Source of the DNA: Panonychus citri
Taxonomy: Eukaryota; Arthropoda; Arachnida; Trombidiformes; Tetranychidae
Direction: 5' to 3'
DNA length: 64,000 nucleotides
NCBI RefSeq assembly: GCF_014898815.1
Contig: NW_026515549.1
Span: forward strand, 558,001 to 622,000
Shown: positions 52,260-64,000 of the stretch, in pieces
Numbering within the stretch: the stretch's first letter is position 1
Layout: each line of letters opens with the position of its first letter
Made by a program: the position numbers and the translations under genes
Notes under the pieces: model-generated
What the model was told of the DNA's origin: nothing
Database searches by the model: none
What the model saw: the letters and a program-made list of their open reading frames with translations, nothing else

Positions 52260-53770
52260 ATGGATAATATTGAGAATGTTATTCGACTGATTGGTTCGAC
52301 TTATGGACAACAAGCGTTCAATTCGATCGCAACTCGTGAGAAACAGATTAGTGAACTTTTGTCGAAAAGACGATCGCCGATTGAAGCCTGGGATGAGATG
52401 AACATCGAACTGTTATTGCAAAGATTATCCTTGATGGAGAGTAATAATTTCCTTCATAATTGTGGAATTGGTGAAAGAGAATCAAGATTTTTCTCTTCGA
52501 TTGTCGCTCGTCGACATTTCAACATGGGTCATGGAATGGAAGGTCAGGAGATATCAGTGAAATCCAACCTAAAGCTGCTGGTTCATCGTTGGTCAACATT
52601 CTGGCCAATAACCTTGTTCTGGGTGAGAAAAGGTTTAACTGGTTATTTGTGTTCGTGTGATAATTAGTGGTCAAGTTTAATTATATCGGTTAATTGTTTT
52701 CTCTTGTCTCGTCATGATCTCTCTTAGATATCCTCAAAAAGGTTGGAACTCCCAATACAAAAAGTGCTCTTATTGTCCCATTAGCAACTGGAATGAGTTT
52801 GACACTTTGTTTACTTACTTTCAAACAATCTCGACCTGAAGGCAAATTCGTGATTTGGCCTCGGATTGACCAAAAATCTTGTTTCAAATCAATTATAACC
52901 GCGGGTTTGATCCCATTGATTGTTGAGAATGTTAAAAAAGGCGATTCATTAGCAACCGATATTGATGAAGTATCTAAATTGATTGAGAAACATGGACCCG
53001 ACAAAATTGTCGCTATTATGTCAACAACATCTTCATTTGCTCCACGAATTCCCGATGACTTGATTGGACTGTCCAAACTCGCTGCCTCACACGAAATACC
53101 TCATTTAGTTAACAACGCTTATGGAATAGCATCAACCAAATGCATGTCACTTATTGATCAAGCCTCACGCTCAGGTCGTGTTGACATTTATATCCAAAGT
53201 ACGGACAAAAATTTCCTGGTTCCTGTTGGTGGGGCCATTATTGCGGGATTTGATTCAACCATTGTCAACAAGATCAGCAGCAATTATCCAGGTAGAGGAT
53301 CAGCTGTACCATCAATGGATATTTTGATAACAATACTACATTTAGGACTCAACGGATACCAAAAGCACCTTAAAGAAAGACGAGTACAAATGGACTACCT
53401 TGTGGAACAATTAAAATTAGTGGCCTCACAATTTGGAGAACGGGTTTTAGAGACTCGAGAAAATAAAATCTCAGTCGCAATGACATTGGACAACTTTTCT
53501 CAGCCCGATGGCAAAGAGACCGCCATTGGGTCAATGTTATTCGTTCGCGGTGTTTCCGGAGCTCGAGTTATCGCCGCCAATAGTTCAACCAAAAATATAT
53601 CGGGCTACAAATTCACCAATTGGTGTTCACATTGTAACAATTATGGTCACTCATATTTAACCGCTGCCGCTGGACTCGGTGTAACCAAAGATGATATCGA
53701 TAGTTTTGTTAAACGATTGAAAAATTTACTCACTGATTTGTATCAAAAATCAACTCAGAAATCAAAATAA
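52260..53770 (+). CDS. SEPSECS: O-phosphoseryl-tRNA(Sec) selenium transferase (SepSecS) with an apparent frameshift in exon 1
   Basis: Exon 1 is 52260-52622, exon 2 is 52728-53770, with a 105-bp GT-AG intron. The enzyme is PLP-dependent and converts phosphoseryl-tRNA(Sec) to selenocysteinyl-tRNA(Sec) using selenophosphate, in the cytosol. Recognised by WDEMNIELLLQRLSLMESNN, NCGIGERES, VARRHF, then RSGDISEIQPKAAGSSL, LATGMSLTLC, WPRIDQKSCFKSIITAG and the PLP-lysine motif QSTDKNFLVPVGGA (Lys about 282). The C-terminal half has SGARV and SHCNNY. Length would be about 468 residues; human has 501. Oddity: the frame of exon 1 up to HG (52535) and the frame of RSGDI (from 52541) differ. The five bases ATGGA stand where the family has six (Ile-Gly), so one base is missing. 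Everything after that is intact for about 375 codons, so a sequencing/assembly error or a very recent mutation is likelier than an old pseudogene. Confidence 0.93.
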
Positions 53771-53787
53771 TATTTCAAAAAAGAGGA

Positions 53788-53793
53788 AATAAA
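53788..53793 (+). terminator. Candidate poly(A) signal for SepSecS
   Basis: AATAAA starts 18 bases after the stop codon. The following gene starts only about 200 bp downstream, so a short 3' untranslated region is reasonable. Confidence 0.45.
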
Positions 53794-53992
53794 TTATTTC
53801 AAAGATGAAGATGAATTTGATTCTTTGCCAATTCTTAGGCTTCGCTTGTTGTATCTAAATTTAGATTAAACCGGAAAAAATTACTGAATGGAATCTTAAT
53901 CCTCACATTTAATTGTATTCTTTTTTCTCAAGTAATCTAATCCTTAATCATTGTAATCCAACAATTTAAATTATTCCTTTCCCTTGATAACT

Positions 53993-55632
53993 ATGAGATC
54001 AACATATTCCCGTTACATTGTATCCACACTTTGGCTCATAATTTATATTCATTCAGGTTTGTTGGTTTAATTGATTTTCTGTTGATTGTGTCTTCATGTC
54101 TTTTTGTTAATTATCATCTATTTAGGATCATCTTTGGATAAAGTGTTTTCTGCTTATACAACTGAAGCTTTTTTCCTAACAATTAACGATGGACAATTTG
54201 GAGAAACGATTAACTCACCCGATCCATTTGAATTCATACCAACAATCAAAGGTTTTCCTGATCTACCAAATTGGATTAACTATCGATTTCCAAATGGATC
54301 TAAATTTGCATATCTCTATGGAACACCAAAGTCCCCTGGCAATTTCACCATCGAAGTGATTGCAATCAACAAACGCTCTTACGATACTTATCAAGATACA
54401 ATTCGAATTCAAGTTTCGCCTCGAGAAAGTGAGTAATCTAATTGCTGAGAATTGTTGAATTAACTTGCTTTCTACTTATCATTAAAATCGTATTTTTATT
54501 AATTTCTCTTTAGATTTGGCTCTTTACGAATTACAGTTTAAATTGACTAATCTCAATTTAGAAAATATTTTTAATCAAGAAAGATTAACTGAATTACTGA
54601 CAATTTATCGAGATTTACTTTGGAAGGAATCGAAGGACATTTATTTCACCAAGATCGTTTCTCCTCGAGATTTAGGTGGACAATTACCTGCAAGTCCTAA
54701 AGAGAAAGAAGGGTAAATCTAATTAATCCAGTTAATTGTTGATAATCTTTTAATTTATTCTTTTATTTTTTTGGTAATATTTAGAGTAATCATAAGAATT
54801 GGAAGTACTAATAATTTCTCGCGAGATTTACTTGATTTAGAGCGAGAAGTTGAGCCAATTAAGAATCGAGACCCTTGTCCATCTCGATATAAGTTCACTC
54901 GATTCGAACATTTTTTTCGAAACAAAAAGTTCTTTTGTGATTGGTGCAGTTTTAAGATGATTAAAGTAAGTCACAATTTCCATTAATCTGCTAATCCGAA
55001 AGCCACTAATTTCTTAGTATTAATGTAATGAAAAAAATTCCTTCTCATTCATTTCTCTTTCTCTTTCTCTTTCTCTAACAAGGATTATCGTGCTAATTGA
55101 ATGCTAATCTTAATTGTCCACTTTTGGTCATTAATTGTGAAGCTGATTTTCAATTTTCTGTCTCTTTATAATAGGAACCAATTGTCCATCAGATTGATGA
55201 CATAATATTAATCAATTTAGACAACAATATAACTCTATCCCCAATTAGACCAATTTGGCCTGATAATGAGACAATTTTAATTCCAATGTCAATAATCAGT
55301 TTTAATTATCGTAATTATCAAGATGATCTATTGTATTGTATTTACATTCCACTTGGTGTTTGCTTAATTGTTGCAATCCTTTTATTACCAATGTTATTTA
55401 CCAAAGATACAATTGATCCAGTTGAGCTAATTGAACCTGAGTAAGTAAACTATTTTTTGTTGATCAGTGACAATTAAATCTAATTATTATCCAATTTTTA
55501 ATTTTTCCATTTACCAGATTAACTAAATACAAATCAATTGAAAGAGCCACTTCTCAACTTCGTGAATTACCATATCCACAATTAACTAAATCATCACCAT
55601 TACAATCAACTGTATCTACACTTCCAAGATGA
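53993..55632 (+). CDS. SGCE: Alpha/epsilon-sarcoglycan, six exons
   Basis: Exons: 53993-54056, 54126-54428, 54514-54712, 54785-54965, 55175-55440, 55518-55632. All introns are GT-AG (69-209 bp) and phases fit, giving 375 residues; human alpha is 387 and epsilon 437. It begins with a signal peptide (MRSTYSRYIVSTLWLIIYIH). The extracellular part, about 30-300, is the cadherin-like sarcoglycan domain, with FPDLPNWINYRF, YLYGTP and IEVIAINKRSYDT. Those match the family's PDLPRWLRY, FLYGSP and IEVTAYNRDSFDT. EGVIIRIGS and FFCDWCSF match the Cys-bearing distal region (GVYIKVGS, VDWC). Sites such as NGS, NFT, NIT and NET could be N-glycosylated. A single membrane span lies at about 301-325 (LLYCIYIPLGVCLIVAILLL), with a short cytoplasmic tail. 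Sarcoglycans stabilise the dystrophin-associated complex at the muscle membrane. The true start is the exon at 53993, not the ATG at 54086 inside intron 1. Alpha versus epsilon cannot be decided; invertebrates usually have one gene for both. Confidence 0.93.
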
Positions 55633-57695
55633 AGCCTCCAGTTATTAACAATCAATCATTTAATTACTCAAGTTTACCTCGATTAGAGCATCGGAAACAA
55701 TCAACAATTAGTGTACAAGTTTCATTAGTTTGATTTGATGATTAAAAACAAATTATAACGATCAGATTGTAATTCAATTACTGGTGAATCCCATGAGAGG
55801 TTAATTGTTGCCAGCACCAGGTGACACTAGAAATCATTTGAATTGTCAACAATTAACTTGGTAAATGTTGTTGACTCTGAAATGTTGATTAACATATTCT
55901 AATGTTGATTCAATTTAAATTAACGATGGTCATTAGATTGTCTTATGAGACTCTGATTAACTTAATGATCTTTATGGTAATTTATTCAACGGTCACTTCC
56001 GTTGGATTTTTTTTTTCACCTGAGTTTCTTATTCATCTAAGAGTTAATTGTAAATACAACTGATGGCTGAATATGTTAATCATGGTACAGATGATTAACT
56101 TAATCGTAATTATTAATATCTACTTATCATAACTGTTAAGGTTATTGATTCAAGTTAATCATGTAAATTTATCACAAAGGAACAAATATTATTTGGTGAA
56201 AGTTTTTTTCCTTCATCAATCAAGATTAACATTACGATTTGTGTTTAATTAGTTGATTGTTCATGATCAACGAAAACGTTGATTCTGATTAACATTGAAA
56301 GTTAATCTACTTTTCTTGATCATCAGAATCACAATTTGATTGGAAAACTTTTTCTCTCATTCTAACTTAACATTGATTAGATTTCTAATTTTTAAATCAT
56401 TTTTTTTTCTGACACACAAACAATTAGATTAATTTGATTTCTTTTCCAAACCTTTTAATAACAAATAGTATCAATTCCGTTGATTGATATTAATGATAAT
56501 ACAATCGATAATCAATAATAACAATTAACCAGAGTAAAATTGTGTCATTCCAACAAATGGAAATTAATAATTCATATAATTGTAAACAATTTAATTAGCT
56601 CAAATTGGATTAATTATTTAACAAAATTGCGAACTAGAAAAAAGATCAACATTGAAAAGTTAATCTTCTTTCAGCCAAATAATTAACTCTAATTACTGAG
56701 AACCGTTTTTTTTTCATCTAATGAAATGGAAAAAAAAATTTAATCAATTATTGATTATCATCTATTTTTGAATTGTTATAATTAAATTATCAATCTTGAT
56801 CTTTTAAGTACTGAAATAATGAGGTAAAAATAGTGAAAGGTATTGAACTTGAGTTCGGATTCATGAATAATCAGAGCTCATGAATTACAATCAATATCTT
56901 GAGAAATAGCAAAGGTAACAATTTAATCGTAGTTTTAACATATCAACCTATTAACAATTCACATAGATAATCAAGGTAAATGTCAAAGTATCCAAAGAAT
57001 CAGAATCAATAATTAACTAAGATTATGTCCCATGGAGGCCTCAGGCAAAGGTCAGTGAACTTGATTGTTACCTTATTATTATCTCAACTTTAATCAATCA
57101 TCTGAAAATGAGATTAAAATTTTCTCTTTTTTTCTCAAATATAATATAATAGAATTAACTTCTAGGGCGTGGGCATTATTCATGATAATCTTCAATCCAA
57201 GTTATCATGTTATCACTCCATGGATATGAAACAAAGTTCAAGCTTATAACCTATTCAGATTCTTCAATAATATTAAAAAATTCTCATGTTTTCACTCATC
57301 TATTGCGCTTTTTTCACCCTGAATATTATTCATTTGTCTGTAATAACCACAATTGACTGAACTTTTATCGAGATTTGTCCCTAATCTCACGAATAATTTG
57401 GTTAGAATTTTTTTTAAAGATATAATATCACAAACCATTGACTTTCTGTATTGGTTTTATGGCAACAATGAAACTTTTTATGGCGTTTCTGTTTCCATGA
57501 TTAATTTAATAGTTGACCCAATTTCTGACCATTACCTTCATGTAAATATCATTGGGTTAACACACCTTAGCAATATTATTGTCCTTTAATTGTTTGTTGA
57601 TCATCATTTCTGCTGTACATCAGTTAATTGTTATCGATTTTTGGTTTATTGAAATTTTCTTTTTTCCTTTTTCTATCCTCCCCCCTTTGTTTAAC

Positions 57696-57712
57696 GATGA
57701 CCAATGGTCATC
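57696..57712. promoter_or_regulatory. Palindromic TGACCA-A-TGGTCA site
   Basis: GATGACCA, one A, TGGTCATC: 8-bp inverted arms with a one-base spacer. Further single TGACCA/TGGTCA copies lie within the next 400 bp, including a near-palindrome CTGACCATCGATGGCCAG around 58030. Confidence 0.4.
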
Positions 57713-58511
57713 AATTTGGTTTATTTTGATTTGAACTCCATCAAATGTGATCTGATGGTAGATGTGATCAATAACGGTGACCATTTGACGACCAAAGCCT
57801 CTCGGTAGGTGGTATCTAAATTTAAGAGGATTTAGATTGTTGATTTAAAATGACCAATTTAGATTGTGATTTAGGTGTTGGTCAGTCCAATGAGATTACC
57901 TCTATTGTTTAGCAAAAATAAAAATATAATAACAATAATAAGGATACTTGATATTATCATGCTGAAGACCATGATACCAGGATGTATCTTGAGACTGAAA
58001 ATCATGATTAAACTTTTAGATTGAATTTAACTGACCATCGATGGCCAGTTAATGACCAGAATAGCAATAAGTAATAATCAGATAAAAGGTTAATGGTGGA
58101 CAATGGTCATTTTCATTTAATTGTGAAAATATCAGGAAACATCCTGAACCATTGATTAAATCAGCTAATCACTTTCACCAGAACTCCTATCAGTTCAACA
58201 GAATCTAAATGATGCAATAAACTACAGAGAGAAAGAAATCTCATCATATCTCTTTATAGATTCCATGTAAATCACAATTAAAATTGAACAAAAGTCGAAA
58301 AAATCAATCAATCAATATGAAGTTTAAATTATTCATCCAATTGTATCTCACCTGTAAAACCTCAATTGAAAGTTATATGATCTTCCCAACATATCATTTC
58401 AATTTTATTGATCCATTGAGGTTATGTGGTGAAAAAAAGTTCTAAAAATAACTACAACTAAATTTTTCGACACTATTTTGGTTATTTTAGTTTTTTTGTT
58501 CTATTCTACCT

Positions 58512-58527
58512 TTGAATTCGAATTCAA
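58512..58527. repeat. 16-bp perfect palindrome with two GAATTC units
   Basis: TTGAATTC followed by GAATTCAA. Two EcoRI hexamers share the palindrome. Lies in the gene-poor right part of the window. Confidence 0.75.
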
Positions 58528-61369
58528 GAGCATCAACTGTGAGAACATTCAACTTTCACCATGTAGACTATATCCTGAGACTGAGTTTCGAATCCTTTGA
58601 AACACAAAGAAAGAAAAAAAAACTTGTTCTTTTCTCAAATTCCCTTGGTGTCTTCTAAATGATAATGATACTAAAGGTTAGGGACAGAAATACACCTTCA
58701 ACCTGCAATTCCCTTGATTGATTGCGAACTTAGTTCTCAACTCGAAATGTTCAAAAAGAATAATAATAATGACAATAGTTGAATATTATTATCCTACCGT
58801 TTGGAATCTTTTTCAGTTCGAAGTTATTTTTTTTCTGTTGCTTCGAAAATTTCTTTTTTCGGTTAATGTTTTTGACAAAGTTTTTCCTTTCCACTGAACT
58901 TTTACCTCTCGAACTGAAAAATTCACCGATTCGAGCTGAGAAGATTACAGAACTAATTTTGGCCATAAGTGTAATATTTAAATTGTTGATGATGTTTACA
59001 AACTTTTCTCAATTATCAGATGTTAATCATTGAACATGATGTTCAGGTTACCATGAAGCTGATTAAATGATTACACTTGAGAATCGATTTGAAACTTTAC
59101 CGATCTATTCAGGTTAAAAGTATAGCTTATCTCGGAGTTTGCTCTTTGTAAAATTTAGTTGATAGCTAATTGTGATTAAATTACCATCGATCAAAGCGAA
59201 TCAATCAGATTAAGACTTTTCTCCTGATGGATTAACTGATCAAAAAATGAAAATCAACGGCAACAATCAAACAAAATTCATCTTCATGTTCAAATATTTC
59301 TCTGGTTTTAGATTACTGATTATGTGTATTAATTGTTTGTTTGATTCTTTGCCAATGCTAATATAATAACAATTTATTAACTGTTAGTTGATCAGTTAAT
59401 CTTTCCACTTGATTGTTTAACTTTGTTGCTTTGTAAATTAGTGTAAATTGTTTGACATGATTAATCAACTACGATGTTCATTGTGTTTGTTTATCGTGGT
59501 TCTGATTACCCATTAAAATTTGAATACATGAAATGTTAATAATTGACAATCTCAATACTTACAATTAATAAATTATTCACAATCAATGTAATTGGAAACT
59601 GGAAATACTCCTTTGAGGTTATGAGAAGTGATAAACAATGGGTATGATGAAATAGTAATTAGTTGGAGTGATTAGTTGATTTGTGAAGTTTAACATCAAT
59701 TTGATTGTTGTTGAATCTGTTTTTCAAGATTAACCAACAACAATTAACAAACATGTTGATCCTTAATCACCTAAACCAGATTAATTGGCAAGTCTAGTCT
59801 AATAATAATTCATGATCGGATTAGATTCCATTGAAAACAATTAATTTATCAACAGCAATTTATAAATTGGCAAGTTAACATGTTTTGCTAATTATGATGA
59901 GCTGCAAATTATTGATTAAAATAGAAACTTAAAAGTTAGAAATGAAAAAGTTATCGAATTTCAAATTTTCTAAATCAATAATTCTGTAACAAGATGGACA
60001 CTACCAGTGACCATCATTAATTGTTATGATACAATTAACTAATGTTAATAAGAGCTGCTGGTTAATAATGATAAATTATTGGGAAAAGTTGATTACCAGT
60101 GAGGATAACCAAGGTTATCAAAATCTAATCAAATATAAATGTGAAGATGATGGTCATCATGGTGATAATTATCATCTTGACCAATGTTTACCTTTAATTG
60201 CCTGGGATTCAAGGTTATTCTGGTTGATTGATATGAAATTTAATTATTCAACATAAAGATATGAAACTGAGATTCAAGTCGACTGAACTTTTTATTTCCT
60301 GTTCGATACAAACTAAAACAATTAGTTTTTATTTTCAATCATTAGCTACAGGCTATCGTTTGAATTGTAAATTTTAATGAGATTATCATCATTATTATGA
60401 AGATAGTTTATTTTGGCCAACAGAACTTTTTTATTACTTCTGCTAATATTTAGTTACAATTTCGATGAATAATATTTGATATTAAGATTGAATCATTTTT
60501 ATAATGATTCAGTTGAAATTCAACCTTTTCTCCTCCATGAAAGTTCATTTTCCTCATGAATTTCTTTATATATTTCAAATAAAATTGTCGATACAGTTCA
60601 TCAACTGTTCGCTTTTAATTGATTTAATTGGTGATTATTGATTAACTTTCTCCGCATTGGATAATCATCATCTCCATAATGTAAAGATATTATACATATC
60701 ATGAATTGATCATGAATTTGTGACCTGAACCATAGTGTGTCGAAAGATAATTTGATTCTTGATTCAGTTATCATCTAAATTATTATTCAATATTGATCTT
60801 GTCATGAGAGTTAAAGGTAATCTAAATGAACATGGTGGTGTAAAGAAGTCATAATAAGATAGATACTATAGTATCATGAAGAAAAGGAGATATGAATCTG
60901 AGAAAGAACTTTAATATTCGATTTTTTCTCTTCTATTCTCTTTTCTTTTCTTATAGTTTATTTGTTATTCATTTCATCTGTCCCATGAAGTTACATGATA
61001 ATAATCATTAGGATGTAACCCAATGGTTTAATCAAAAGATATCTCATTTGACTTTCATATCATGAACTGAGAAACTTATCAACTTTTCAATCTGGTTAAT
61101 TTTTCACTTATTTCACAATTGAATTTAACGATTGTCAATCATTTAATTTAATAGAAAGACTATTTTTTATCATAGTCATTAATTATCTTCTTTCTGATAA
61201 TCAGTAAATCTCCTGGACGATATCAAAATAATATAAGAAACGAGTTGAAGATTCATGGGAATTCAGTGTAATCATGATTTTGAACACGAAGAAACTTTTT
61301 TATCAACATGTGATGAGGATGAAGATAAATAAGTAAAAAAGGATAAAGTTGATATTAGAATCTTCTGAG

Positions 61370-61532
61370 ATGGACAGTAATATAAATACTTATAATGGTC
61401 AAGCTTTTACTTTGGATTTTTATATTTCATTGGTTTTTTACATCTCCATCATCTTCTTATTTCTTTTATTATTATCTCCATTTTCCCTCTCACGTCAGAA
61501 TGTGATTCGTTGTAATGGTAACATTACTGAAG
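61370..61532 (+). CDS. Possible first exon encoding a signal peptide or anchor, unknown gene
   Basis: From ATG at 61370 a frame runs 54 codons to a good donor (GAAG|GTGAGT). An 18-residue leader is followed by a strongly hydrophobic stretch (FYISLVFYISIIFLFLLLL) and then SPFSLSRQNVIRCNGNITE. This has the shape of a signal peptide followed by the start of an extracellular domain with one Cys and an N-glycosylation site (NIT). No downstream exon was recognised in the remaining 2.4 kb, so the gene would continue beyond the window or the frame is chance. AT-rich DNA favours hydrophobic chance frames, hence low confidence. Confidence 0.28.
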
Positions 61533-61671
61533 GTGAGTTAACATTGAGACTTTCAAGGTAACATTGAAAACCCATTGACCACTAGTGACCATTGACAAGA
61601 TGTCCATGAAAACGTTTATCTGATAATTTTATCAATACTCTTGTTGCATATTGATAAAATACAGAGAAATG

Positions 61672-61674
<3 letters not shown>

Positions 61675-61713
<39 letters not shown>
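61675..61713. repeat. (GA)n microsatellite, 39 bp
   Basis: Uninterrupted GA repeat, about 140 bp downstream of the candidate first exon ending at 61532. Confidence 0.95.
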
Positions 61714-61715
<2 letters not shown>

Positions 61716-61732
61716 TTCATTCAAATATAAAA

Positions 61733-63941
61733 ATACTAACCTGTAATGACCTCCAACTTAGATAACCTTCTGACCATTTTGTTTTAATGCTTGACCATTC
61801 GTTTGACTATCATTGAACATGTATCATGATGATTATTATTATTCACTGTTTATTTGACTTATATCATTTTAATGGTTACCTGAAACAGAAATGATTAAGC
61901 TTCTTATAATAGTTAAATGTACCATGAAAAACAAAATGCTGGACAATCATTATTAGTACATTGTGTCCGAGCAGACAGATAACAACAAAACTGGACAACT
62001 AAATGATGACCAACGATGATAATGATGCAAGAAACAAATCGTTAACTGTAGCACATTAATCTTGATTGTTATTATCAAACAGTTGATCACCTTTATTTTG
62101 ATTTGTCTTGGTCATAATCGTCATTGTAATGGCGATTGAAAATGTATCATCAGCAATTGTAACTGACCATTGAAATTGATTAAACAATATTAATTCAATT
62201 TGTTTAACTAAATTGCTTTTGATAACAATAACAATCATCATGATGTCTCTTGTTTATTTTTCTGGTCAACTTGCGACAATGAATCTTGACCAACATACCA
62301 AATATCATTCCTAACGGTTAATTGTGACAATTGATTACCCTCAACACAATGGATACAAATTAAATTGTTACGATATAATTAATAGTAGGAAACTTAATCA
62401 TCGAAACGTTTTTTCTTTCTTTCTATTTTGTTTCTTTCACCATAATCAATGTAATCATTTGAATCATCATTCATGAACATGATAACATATTACATGTGAT
62501 AATATTCATGGTAATTTATGTCACTCTTGTAATACTGATGATAACAATTTAATGTATCGAATGACATTAAACAAGATTCATCATTAGAACTTTTTTCTAT
62601 TCACTAAACAATTCGATGCTTCTTATTAATAGATTACCTCGTTTATTGCCCTATGATATTTGACAATTAATCTACTCAATTTTTAATCGAATTGAAATTC
62701 GTTACTCTGAACCGTTAACTTGCTTTTCGAATTACATTAGAACTTTCTCTCGAATTAGAAAATCAAATGAAAAAGTCTTGTTTTCTTTCATAGTAGTCAA
62801 CTGAATGAAGAGAAAATTTTTAATTCGAAAAAAGTTTTTCGAACTGCAAAAAATTCTCCCAATTTTGTTCTAAGTTGAAAGACTGTCCAGTTGTCCAGTC
62901 TAATCCAATATTTCACTGTTTAAGAGTTTAATCCTCTTGGAATTATAAAATTTTGATGATTATCTTCGTGTCGACGAAATTCATGATGAATCAACTAATC
63001 ATTATTCCTATTTTATTGCTTCCTTCGTGTTGTAATAATATTAATCCATCATCATGATTAAACCATTAGCACTTACGATTAATTCGTGATGATTTGTTTA
63101 TATTATCATGTTAATCACTTACTCTTAAATTGTGTAGGTTGAAATTAATCTCATTTTTATGAGAAACTTTTTTTTTTGTCAAGACAAACAAACTGGACAC
63201 TTTGTCCAATACAGTTAATGCTAATTGTTGCATAAAAAACTCGTATTGTCCAATCCAATCAATGAGATCATTCATTTAAATCATAGATTAGATATTGTTA
63301 CAATTTTGGTGACAAGTGAATATTAATTATACAATTTAAATGCTATGTGATTAATGTTGCGATTATAACAGTTTGCTGATTGTTAAATTGTTTCCAATTG
63401 TAATCAATTATAATTTCCTCATGGTCTGTTGATAAAAGGCGAAAATGATTAATGAAGTGTCAACTGTCTAATCAGATGATAATTAATTTTAATTGTATCT
63501 CCACCTTTTTACCTGATCAATTTTTATCAATTAATTATTTACACAATCAACTGATTACAATCTGAATCACGTTTAAATTGTTGCTGATAATTAACAGTTA
63601 AATAACGTGTTACCAAAATAAGATTGTCAATCAAATGATAGAATTCAAGTTATCTTAAGAATCAATGGAACTTGTAAAAAAAATAGAAAACATGAAAGAG
63701 AAGATGAGAAAAAGAAAGAGGAAGATAAATGAAAGAGAAGACTGATTCTATCTCTCTATCTCTCTCTCCCTTATCATCTTTATCATCATCCCTACCAAAT
63801 TGATCCACTAACCATGCGTTAGGAAAACATTGATGAACAACTTATTCTGTGAATGGTTAATCCAGTTTCAATTGTCGACTCAATGGTTAAGGTGATTGAA
63901 AATGATGATGATCATCATGGTGGTGATGAAATAATACTCAC
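61733..63941. other. AT-rich region to the right edge
   Basis: No supportable gene. Contains TTCGAA-rich DNA at about 62680-62860 and a CT-rich tract at 63745-63770. Confidence 0.4.
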
Positions 63942-64000
63942 CTCGGATGATGAATGAATTTGTGAGAACACAAAATTTGGATTGAAAAGTTTTCCTTGAA
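63942..64000 (-). CDS. Possible partial exon at the window edge
   Basis: On the minus strand, entering from the right edge, the sequence is open in all three frames up to a consensus donor CGAG|GTGAGT at 63941. One frame reads QGKLFNPNFVFSQIHSSSE. It is too short for recognition, and the other splice site lies outside the window. Confidence 0.2.

Larger units (their letters stand above)
55633..61369. other. Gene-poor AT-rich region after sarcoglycan
   Basis: The first few hundred bases are presumably the sarcoglycan 3' untranslated region (an ATTAAA at 55741 could serve as poly(A) signal). After that no gene is supportable. Short open frames (around 57353-57589, 58779-59033 and 60026-60256) have AT-rich composition and no domain. 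The region holds TGACCA-type inverted sites at 57.7-58.1 kb, a palindrome at 58512, and TTCGAA-rich DNA at 58800-58960. Confidence 0.4.

Noticed and set aside
52690..53076. 128-codon open frame on the minus strand
   Set aside because: It is antisense to conserved SepSecS coding sequence and has no similarity of its own.
54086..54124. ATG at 54086 as the sarcoglycan start
   Set aside because: It lies in intron 1. The upstream exon at 53993-54056 gives a proper signal peptide and a clean GT-AG junction in the right phase.
58585..58595. GTTTCGAATCC, similar to a tRNA gene B box
   Set aside because: No matching A box or cloverleaf arms are present upstream.
58800..62880. TTCGAA-rich stretches at 58800-58960 and 62680-62860 that looked like copies of one repeat
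   Set aside because: When compared on both strands they share only short TTCGAA/T-run words, not an alignable unit.

Overview
This is an animal nuclear-genome window: spliceosomal GT-AG introns, genes on both strands, AT-rich DNA (roughly two thirds A+T by eye) and very many GA/CT dinucleotide and GAT/ATC trinucleotide tracts. The small introns (69-325 bp in three of the genes), the gene set and the style of the intergenic DNA suggest an arthropod. An acariform mite, such as a spider mite, is my best guess; that is inference, not shown by the sequence.

Layout. (1) 1-38.3 kb is a gene-poor tract. The only coding segment I can support there is one internal exon on the minus strand at 1138-1243. 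It encodes a cysteine-rich motif resembling the N-terminal signature of the basonuclin/disconnected zinc-finger transcription factors. The rest looks like intron and 5' regulatory landscape: microsatellites, homeodomain-like CAATTA sites, CAGGTAA sites, palindromes and a few GC-elevated islets. (2) 38.3-44.8 kb, minus strand, is an eight-exon gene for a 484-residue coiled-coil protein that I assign to the LRRFIP (flightless-I-interacting) family. (3) 45.8-46.0 kb, minus strand, is a probable small gene for a 77-residue membrane protein. (4) 48.6-55.6 kb, plus strand, is a compact cluster of three well-supported genes: translation release factor eRF1 (439 aa, six exons), O-phosphoseryl-tRNA(Sec) selenium transferase SepSecS (two exons, with an apparent one-base frameshift in exon 1), and an alpha/epsilon-sarcoglycan (375 aa, six exons). 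(5) 55.6-64 kb is again gene-poor, with a possible signal-peptide first exon at 61.37 kb and a possible partial minus-strand exon at the right edge.

Functionally the genes do not form an operon. eRF1 and SepSecS both concern stop-codon biology: eRF1 terminates at UAA/UAG/UGA, and SepSecS makes the Sec-tRNA that recodes UGA. Their adjacency is probably chance. Sarcoglycan and LRRFIP both belong to actin/muscle-membrane or signalling biology but lie on opposite strands and are unlinked.

Most worth checking: the SepSecS frameshift (assembly error, or loss of selenocysteine synthesis), the isolated basonuclin/disco-like exon beside a 37-kb gene desert, abutting 3'/5' splice-site signals in that desert that resemble recursive-splicing points, and a perfect 18-bp-arm hairpin at 8264-8304. 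I found no convincing transposon, tRNA, rRNA or CRISPR array.
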